Assembly (NCBI GenBank): GCA_023053685.1
Contig: JALIGW010000005.1
Location: 22,528,501-22,592,500 of the forward strand
DNA: 64,000 nt
Direction: 5' to 3'
From: Diadophis punctatus similis
Lineage: Eukaryota > Chordata > Lepidosauria > Squamata > Dipsadidae
The notes under the pieces are model-generated. The model was not told the DNA's origin. It searched no databases and saw nothing but the letters and a program-made list of their open reading frames with translations. Of the stretch, positions 57,125-64,000 are shown piece by piece. A program made the position numbers and the translations under genes. Position 1 is the first letter of the stretch. Each line of letters starts with the position of its first letter.

Positions 57125-57342
57125 TTTACAACCCTATACTCCCTTAATTTGGGCTAGAGTTGGACGACTGGATGGAGTTCAATGTTTATTGGCCGGATGC
57201 CCTTTCTGATGCCACATGGAGTTCACAGCAGATTTTTTTCTTTGTGTTATAGGAGCGAAACATCTGCCGCTACCTAGGATTGAACTCTCAACCTTCGGAG
57301 TGGGAGGTGAGCATCTTCATCACTAGGCCGCCATGCCACTCA
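57125..57342 (-). mobile_element. tRNA-derived SINE, GGCATCCGGCC-type tail
   Basis: On the minus strand it begins GGCATGGCGGCCTAGTGATG (A-box side), has GTTGAGAGTTCAATCCTAGG (B-box) and ends with AGAAAGGGCATCCGGCCAAT. A different SINE family from the GCTATT-tailed one. Confidence 0.7.
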
Positions 57343-57343
57343 T

Positions 57344-57411
<68 letters not shown>
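57343..57411. repeat. (GATA)n microsatellite
   Basis: About 17 GATA units directly abutting the 5' edge of the minus-strand SINE. GATA arrays are known to be abundant in snake genomes, including on the W chromosome; here it is a single short array. Confidence 0.97.
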
Positions 57412-58929
57412 TAGCATTCTGTGTAAAATGGGTCAATCTCTTACAGGAGAACAAATATAGAACTACTTTTCAATGAGAGTTAGTAAAGTTCCTCATTTGG
57501 ACTTTGATAACTTTGATTTTATGTTTGAAGTATTTATTTGTACAACTCAATTGATATTATAAATATTAATAATGCTAAAACTTATATTTTATACAAACAG
57601 AAACTAAAACATTTCCTATAAAACATCTTAGCATTTTATCTTATGAAGAGAAAAAAATTCAAAATAAAACTTTTAATTTTAATTTTAACACAATAAGAGC
57701 ATTTGATATTGAATATAGTGATGATTTAAATCACAATGATGTGGTATAGTTATTTTCCCCATAAACATATATAAATTTTGCTTTAACCACATGCTTTTAT
57801 TGATTTCCTTACAATTAACTTTCTTAATTCATTGCTTATAGATATCTGCTTTTAATACCGTTTTATACTTAGTTGCAAGTATAATCACTTGCAAATACCC
57901 AATTATTTATCAAATAATCACTCATTTATCACTTTCAAACAAATAACCACTTATTTATTTATTTAGGTATTTTGTGCCATCTTATTATCCCGGTCTTCTC
58001 CAATTCCTGTATTGTACTGAAAATTTACGTATTGTACGTTTATTAAAAAAACAATTCTGTGTGGAAGTTTATATAACCCAATGCAACAATTTGAAGAAGG
58101 TAATTAGGATACTATAAAGAATTCAAATTAAACCAAATAATTTGTTCTGTTTGATTTTAGAAGACAAAACTGCAATCGAGATAATTTACATTTTATGGCA
58201 TAAGCTTGAATTAAACTAATTCAGGTCAAATACATGGATCATGACCCTGAACTTGAACCAGAAACATAGGAAGAAACCTCAATCAGAACTAAACCAGAAC
58301 ATTTTAATTTTCAAACTGAATCTAGCCATATTTTCTCAGCTACAATATTCTCTTTGCTGTAGACTCTTTACTGTAATTTATGGACCTGCTTTTATTTTTA
58401 TGCACACATAAACACACCTGCCAACTGTTCTCAATTGGCTGGGAAAGTCAGGGCAGTGGGAATCATTCTGTTTGAAAAATTCATCATAAGAAATCCAGAC
58501 ATGGCAACAGAGAGGACAAAGCATAGCAACAGAGAGGACTGGAAGTGCACTCAAGAGCCAAATTAGTTGGACTCCGTGGCACAATGATGAAACACGGACT
58601 TCCTTATTGTAAGTCTCTAGGCAGAGAGAAAGGAATTGGAAGCAACCAAGTGGGGTACTTTGAGGGCCTTGATACAGAGAGGCTAGTTTTGCTATAATAC
58701 TAATCATGTAAGGTCAGCTGCTGTAACTGGCATATTTATATTATATTAAGAACACTAGTTCAGGGATTTTTATTTTTAATGGACGCTTAGATCTTGTTAG
58801 AAGAATAAGGCCTAAATTAAGAAATTACAATAACAGGAGGAAAATAAAGCAATTAATACTCTACCAGTAAAAACCAGATATAGCAATGTATATTAGCCTA
58901 TGATTATAAGGTGGCTGAATATGTCAACT
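57412..58929. other. Intronic sequence, nothing recognised
   Basis: AT-rich. The 109-codon minus-strand frame at 58378-58707 does not match the DOCK1 sequence expected here and has no recognised domain. Confidence 0.45.
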
Positions 58930-59707
58930 TACCGCATTTTTCGGAGTATAAGACGCACCGGGGTATAAGACGCACCTTAGTTTTTGGGGAGGAAAATAGG
59001 GGAAAACAATCTGCCTACCAGGTATTCATCTGGCTAGCATCCTTAGTCTGGTAAGCTTCAGCACATTATTTTATCCCCTGGTTAGGACTAAAAAAAACCT
59101 TCTTCTGAGAGAGTAACAATGAAAGAGCATGCAAGCCAGTAAGAGCTGGGAAGATCGTTAGCACCTGGTTAGGGCTAGAAAAACTTATTCAGAGCAAGTA
59201 GAGCAATGAAAAAAAACCTGCAAAGACTTAGGGCTGGAAAAACATTCTTCTGAGAGAGTAACAATGAAAGAGCCTGCAAGCCGGTAAGAGCTGGGAAGAT
59301 AGTTAGCACCTGGTTAGGGCTAAAAAAAACTTATTCAGAGCAGCTTCAGCACATTATTTTATCCCCTGGTTAGGACTAAAAAAAACCTTCTTCTGAGAGA
59401 GTAACAATGAAAGAGCCTGCAAGCCGGTAAGAGCTGGGAAGATCGTTAGCACCTGGTTAGGGCTAGAAAAAAACTTATTCGGAGCAAGTAGAGCAATGAA
59501 AAAAAATTCTGCAAAGACTTAGGGCTGGAAAAACATTCTTTGAAGAGAGTAACAATGAAAAAGCCTGCAAGGTAAGAGCTGGGAATATCTGTTAGCACCT
59601 AGTTAGGGCTGGAAAAAAAAGCTACATTCGAAGTATAAGACGCACTCAAATTTTCAGCCACTTTTAGGGAGGAAAAAGGTGCGTCTTATACTCCGAAAAA
59701 TACGGTA
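58930..59707. mobile_element. Expanded MITE with TACCGTATTTTT termini (778 bp)
   Basis: The ends TACCGCATTTTTCGGAGTAT and ATACTCCGAAAAATACGGTA are near-perfect inverted repeats bounded by TA. The second motif GTATAAGACGCACC is also mirrored. The interior (about 59040-59620) is an array of diverged tandem copies: GAGAGTAACAATGAAAGAGC occurs three times, GAGCTGGGAAGATCGTTAGC-type sequence four times, and CAGCACATTATTTTATCCCC twice. Longer than the 465-bp relative at 9715. Confidence 0.92.
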
Positions 59708-60007
59708 AGCATTGGTATTTATGTGTTGGAAGGGGACAAACCAGAAGAAAGGATCCTGATTTCCTGAGAGGATGAAAGATCTTGACTCTATTTATTTATG
59801 CATTTATTACATTTATATGTCACCCATTTCATTGACAAGTGACTCTGGGCAGAAATTTGAAGGGATTTCACCATCAACTGCCACCATGATTAGAGTTCTC
59901 CTACTCAGCACTTTCCTGCATTTCTCATGTTCAACTTGATTTCTAGTTCAATAAGCAATTCAACTAGAATTTGCCACTTTGAATAAAAACAGCTGTACAG
60001 TATATGG

Positions 60008-60389
60008 CAGTGATGGCGAACCTTTTTTGGTTCGCGTGCCAAAAAGGGGGGGGATGCGAGGGATCACGTGTGTGCGTGCCCACACCCATAATTCCATGCA
60101 CCCCCGCGCATGCGCGCATGACCTCCCCACTCCCAGCATGCAATGGCACGCCCATTTTTTGCTCTCCCCAGGCTTTAGAACCTTTATAGGAGCCTGGGGA
60201 GGGCGAAAATGGCCTTCCCCACCCCTTCTGGAGGCTGGAAACAGCCTGTTTCCTGACTCCCAGTGGTCCCAGAATGCCTGAAAATCAGCTGGCCGATGCG
60301 CACATGCGCGCCGGACCTGAGCTCGCGTGCCCACCGATATGGCTCCGCGTGCCACTTGTGGCACCCGTGCCATAGGTTCGCCATCACGG
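60008..60389. mobile_element. hAT MITE, CAGTGATGGCGAACC ends, TSD GTATATGG
   Basis: The ends CAGTGATGGCGAACCTTTTT and ATAGGTTCGCCATCACGG lie between perfect GTATATGG duplications (60000-60007 and 60390-60397). The interior is GC-rich, giving long spurious frames on both strands. A hAT family distinct from the CAGGGGTGGGTT one. Confidence 0.94.
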
Positions 60390-60397
60390 GTATATGG

Positions 60398-62013
60398 TGT
60401 TCTTAGAAATTATTAGGAATCGAATGCATCTTGTATTCGAAACCGGAAATGATTTTTAGCTTCTGTGTGTTTACTTTACTTGCTTGTTACTTAGTAAAAT
60501 AAAAATTTCCCATTGGATTTTGATTTAGTGATTAAAGCTTTGTGATAAAATATACTGAGGAAACCTCCTATGTTTAGAAAAGAAATAAGGAAGGAAAACA
60601 GCATCCTGACAGCTGAGCATCAACTCCCTGAAGCTGTCATCTTAACAATTGGCAGGAAATGAAGGTTGCCATCTGTGATTGAGAGCCTAGGAGAGTTCTC
60701 TAAATAAAACAGGTACTGGATGTGAGGATAAGTACTTTGAGTGTCCTGCTGTATTCTAGGTTTGGGTAGAAACTGATGTGTAATCTAGAAGGTTAATGAG
60801 AAAAGTAATAGAGTTTATTTGTAACTCTTTTCTCTTATCTAGAAGAGTATTGTATTTTTAATCTATTTTTAAGTACGCTAATCATAAGACTTGTTAATTT
60901 TAAAATAGTATGCTATTTTCAAAATTATATATTTACCTTTTGCTCAAACAAAAATCTAAGCAAAAACATTATGGAACTATATTCTCACATTCTACAGGCC
61001 ATTTAGACATACATGCTTGCATTTTCTTGATCCAATCTTCAGAAATTAGCAACAGAGCGGGAAACACCGAAACTAGTTACTTGCTTGATGTGTGGCTGTC
61101 CATTTGTCTTTCTGAATATCTGTCTATCTATTTTGTGCAATTTGTATAAAGCCACGAACACAGGAGACCCCATAGGGGGATTGTTCTCAAAGAGTTTTGC
61201 TTATGTGGAATGTGGAAACCTCTGGAAAGAGTCAATTCATTCTCTCTCAAAAAAGATTGTTCCCATGAGAATTGCTTGAGGTAATGGCAGTCAAATAAAA
61301 ACATGCCAGGAAAAGTTACCAGACCAAGCTGGGGCTTGCCAAGGCTTGTTAGAAAATATAACAGTGAACGGGGACTTGTATTTTGGAGCTATCAAACCAA
61401 ATGAGGTACTTTACACAGTGGGCTTCCTGTCCTGCTTCAAATTTTCTGGAACTGAAATACTGGTTCGTTGAAATCTGAGCTTCATAAATGTGTGAATAAG
61501 TGAAGCTTTTAATGCAGAAAGTGACCAACAGAAGTTGTAAACCTGAATTTGTTTCTACACAGTCTGAGTTTTTGGATAAACAAAAACAAATAGTGCTTGT
61601 GGTGTTACAAAGGCCTTTGCTATATCATTCCATTTAATAACCCCATTGTTTTAAGCTTAGGGGAAGACTGCCTCCATACAGAAAACACTAGTTCAGTTCC
61701 AATTATTAATATCTCATTGGGTTAGATTTTTACCTTTCTAAAGCTGTAACGGGCTGCATCAATAAGTCAATATGGAAGTTTGTAATGAATTATGAAGAAG
61801 ACATTATGCAAACATGCATCTCTAAAGTATGTTCGTATCTCTGATGCTGGCAAATTGGCATCACTACTATAAAAACGGTTACTGTTACAAGCATATGCTT
61901 ATATGCTACAAGTTGATTGCTATCTGCAAATTCATAAACATCTCTTTATTTAACATTTTTGGTACTCTATTAGTGACAAAATTATTGTTTGGATCCAAAA
62001 ACCAGTCAGTCAG
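60398..62013. other. Intronic sequence, nothing recognised
   Basis: 1.6 kb of AT-rich intron with no repeat ends or conserved coding blocks. Confidence 0.45.
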
Positions 62014-62060
62014 TGAGTGTGTCTGTCTGTGTCTGTCTGTGTCTGTCTGTCTGTCTGTCA
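62014..62060. repeat. (CTGT)n microsatellite
   Basis: Imperfect GTGTCTGTCTGT array ending in pure CTGT units. Confidence 0.93.
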
Positions 62061-63481
62061 TTTCAACTTTATTTTGAATAATTCAGTGAAGCACATATCT
62101 CCTCCTATTTTTCCAACAATAACAATTCTGAGAGGATGTAGGATTGAGAGAAGTGGACTGAAAGAATGAATTAAACATGGGTAAAGTTCCATGTTGTTCA
62201 CTTCTAAAAGTAAAAAGAAGGGGAGTATAATTCTATTATTTACAACCACTCTAAAAATCTATGAAGAGAAGAGGGACAGAGAGGAAGGGAAACAGTGGAA
62301 ATAATATGCAACACAGTATGAATATAGACCTTGCTATATCAAAAATCTTTGCATTCTCAAAATCCTATTGGAAATAGAAAGAAGTATTGTTTCTGTGGAC
62401 ATTTTCTTCCTGGAGGTGAGGTGGGCTCCCACTCTGCGGCCTTGATTGGGGTTAGGGTTAGGAGAAGCACACAACCATAGAGTAGGTTTCTGCCCTGAAA
62501 GCCCTGCCCCCACCTTTTAATTCATTTTTAACATCACTTGATTCTTTTAAAATTTTATATAATTTTTAAATGGTTTAAATATTTATTTGTACATCACCCA
62601 AAATGCAAATTTGAGGGAGAGGAACAATTTAAAAATTTGATAAATAAAAAAGAAAATAAATAAATGTTTAAATTCAATGCACTGCAATTTATATAATTTT
62701 AAAACTATGAAATTTTAAATAAAATCTGTAAACTACTCCTCTAAATCTAGAAAAAGCAAAGGCATGACAAATGTCTGAGATTTATTCATGGAATTCACAT
62801 TAAAATTAATCTCAAAATTAGTTACAAGAACTTTCATTATATTTTTTTGTTGGAAGTTTTACAAAGAACATAAAAACTAACACAAACTAATAAAGAGTAA
62901 AAGCAGTAAATATATTTGCAACAAATATAAGTACAATTACACAATTATCTCTTGCTTTATGATTACAAAACAAAGGGTTTTTTTTCTGATCATCAAACCA
63001 ACAAACAATAAATACTTCATTTTCTCTTTTATGCAAAACAATTATAAGGGGTTTTCACTCAGCGATAAATATAGATATTGTTTCTCTCTAATAAAAGAGT
63101 TTAATGTAGCCATAATAGAAAATTTCCATCATCTCCACATTACAAGATCTTATAGCAATATAATATAAAAACTACTGTTAAAATGAGATTAAAATGAACA
63201 GAAAAACTACAGGATTGAAATGGTGTTTTCTAATGGTAATTTTGAAGCATTTTGACTCCATTGATATGATGTAAGGTGTATGTTTGCTTTATACTTTAAT
63301 TTTGGATTCTAACTTGATGTTAAAAATATGATAAATACTTGAATCATAGTTTCAAATCTAACCTTTCATCATACTATGATTACTTGTCAACCTGTCTTGA
63401 GCTTTCTGAGCATCTCAAGTAATATTATGCTAATAAACTTTCAAGTTCCTATTCATGGTTTTTATCTGACATATAACTTAC
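62061..63481. other. DOCK1 intron, mostly unassigned
   Basis: AT-rich intron downstream of exon A. A possible LINE 3' tail (ACATCACCCAAAATGC, then GATAAATAAAAAAGAAAATA) lies at about 62560-62665. Otherwise nothing recognised. Confidence 0.4.
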
Positions 63482-63582
63482 TTGTTAAGTATTTTGCATC
63501 TTTTAGTACTTGAAAAATTCTCCAGTTGTAATGACTCTTGGGTAAGAAAAGCAACAGCAAGATGAAAATAGTTGTTCCAAAG
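63482..63582 (-). CDS. DOCK1: DOCK1 internal exon A (first of 8 in window)
   Basis: Coding exon of 101 bp: 33 codons plus two bases. It begins [12 protein letters not shown] and ends in KILN plus AA, which the first base of the next exon (54586) completes to Lys. The acceptor is a TTTCCAG on the minus strand and the donor is GTAAGT. DOCK1 (DOCK180) is a cytoplasmic Rac-specific exchange factor that works with ELMO downstream of Crk and integrin or phagocytic receptors. Family architecture is SH3, DHR-1 (phosphoinositide binding), armadillo-like helices, DHR-2 (catalytic) and a proline-rich tail. This exon belongs to the armadillo-like helical region. The paralogue call rests on all eight exons together: from memory of the family they match DOCK1 better than DOCK2 or DOCK5. 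The joined segment corresponds to roughly residues 1020-1290 of the ~1865-residue protein (approximate). The residues before this exon are not found in the remaining 418 bp of the window. Confidence 0.9.
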
Positions 63583-63701
63583 CTGGAAATTGTAAAAAAT
63601 ATAAAAATCGTCAACATTTTAATACTGAAATATATTGATACAGGTAAGTTAGCAAAGATGCAATTTATATTGTGTATATTAATGTCAAGAAAACATCAAG
63701 C

Positions 63702-63797
63702 TACTTTATACAGTAGCTGTACAGTAGTATACTGTACAGTAGTACAGTATACTACTGTACTATACTGTACAGTAGTATACTGTACAGTATACAGTAA
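63702..63797. repeat. Self-complementary TACAGTAGTA-type repeat
   Basis: About 95 bp built from TACAGTA, TAGTA and TACTGTA units in both orientations, so it can fold into nested hairpins. GTAGTATACTGTACAG recurs at 63726 and 63772. It lies about 120 bp upstream of DOCK1 exon A. Confidence 0.9.
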
Positions 63798-64000
63798 CAG
63801 AATCTTTGTGTATTGTTGCATTTGGGGAGTTCCATGCTGGAGGTGGCTGCTAGATTGATGGTAGATTCCACCTCCCTGCTTGCTCTCTGCTCTCTACCTG
63901 TCCATCTTTTGTTATCAACTTCTGTTTTGTTTACACTTCTGTTCATTTCTTCCTTTAGGCCACCTACAGTGGCTCCACAGCAGGAAATGCAGCAAATAAG

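Noticed and set aside
58378..58707. 109-codon minus-strand frame as a possible extra DOCK1 exon
   Set aside because: Exons A and B already join in phase across this intron, and the frame's residues match no part of the DOCK1 sequence expected here.
59960..60387. Several overlapping frames up to 137 codons
   Set aside because: They coincide with the hAT MITE at 60008-60389, whose GC-rich interior lacks stops in several frames.
63957..64000. Possible plus-strand exon after a pyrimidine tract (CTTCCTTTAG then GCCACC)
   Set aside because: Only 42 bases remain before the window edge, there is no recognised protein match, and it is antisense to DOCK1. A chance splice-like sequence is more likely.
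1..64000. CRISPR array, operon, tRNA or rRNA gene
   Set aside because: No spaced direct repeats with unique spacers and no structural RNA genes were seen. The tRNA-like boxes belong to SINE heads; the tandem repeats are simple microsatellites or transposon interiors.

Overview
The window is vertebrate nuclear DNA and almost certainly comes from a snake (squamate reptile). It has no bacterial or viral gene layout. It shows short exons with GT-AG introns, roughly 40% GC, abundant long microsatellites, many copies of one tRNA-derived squamate SINE ending in a GCTATT-type tail, CR1/L2-type LINE relics, a CR1 3' end running straight into an (ATTCT)n array (a pattern described for snakes), and many short hAT- and Tc1-like DNA elements.

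The one host gene I can support lies on the minus strand and crosses the whole window: the Rac guanine-nucleotide exchange factor DOCK1 (DOCK180). Eight consecutive internal exons are visible, in transcript order 63482-63582, 54528-54586, 41311-41459, 24486-24571, 24194-24350, 17492-17532, 13998-14088 and 8916-9035. All have canonical AG/GT boundaries and their reading phases join without a break: 804 coding bases, 268 codons. They encode the end of the armadillo-like helical region and the start of the catalytic DHR-2 domain. The exons before and after lie outside the window. Introns range from 135 bp to about 16.7 kb, so more than 98% of the window is intron.

The introns are packed with mobile-element remains. 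1-8.9 kb: SINE, Penelope-like 3' end, a family of TA-flanked MITEs, a long palindrome. 9-14 kb: two further MITE families, an L2 3' end, a CA repeat. 14-24 kb: a CR1 fragment with a nested SINE, an L2 relic, a foldback hAT element, a 1.1-kb hAT-like element with a polypyrimidine core. 25-41 kb: SINEs, a LINE reverse-transcriptase tail, the CR1/(ATTCT)n/(ATCT)n complex, a decayed LINE, a rearranged Tc1 copy with a nested hairpin element. 41-54 kb: a 2.6-kb hAT transposon relic with recognisable transposase, more hAT MITEs, L2. 54-64 kb: more hAT MITEs, a MITE with internal tandem repeats, a self-complementary TACAGTAGTA-type repeat.

The strongest non-gene result is a set of related short elements with ends near CAGGGGTGGGTT, each flanked by its own 8-bp target-site duplication (perfect in eight full-length copies, 7/8 in a ninth, foldback relative). 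These are recently mobile non-autonomous hAT transposons, one of them inserted inside a decayed LINE. I found no evidence of an unknown multi-gene system; the window reads as the interior of one large conserved gene plus its repeat load.
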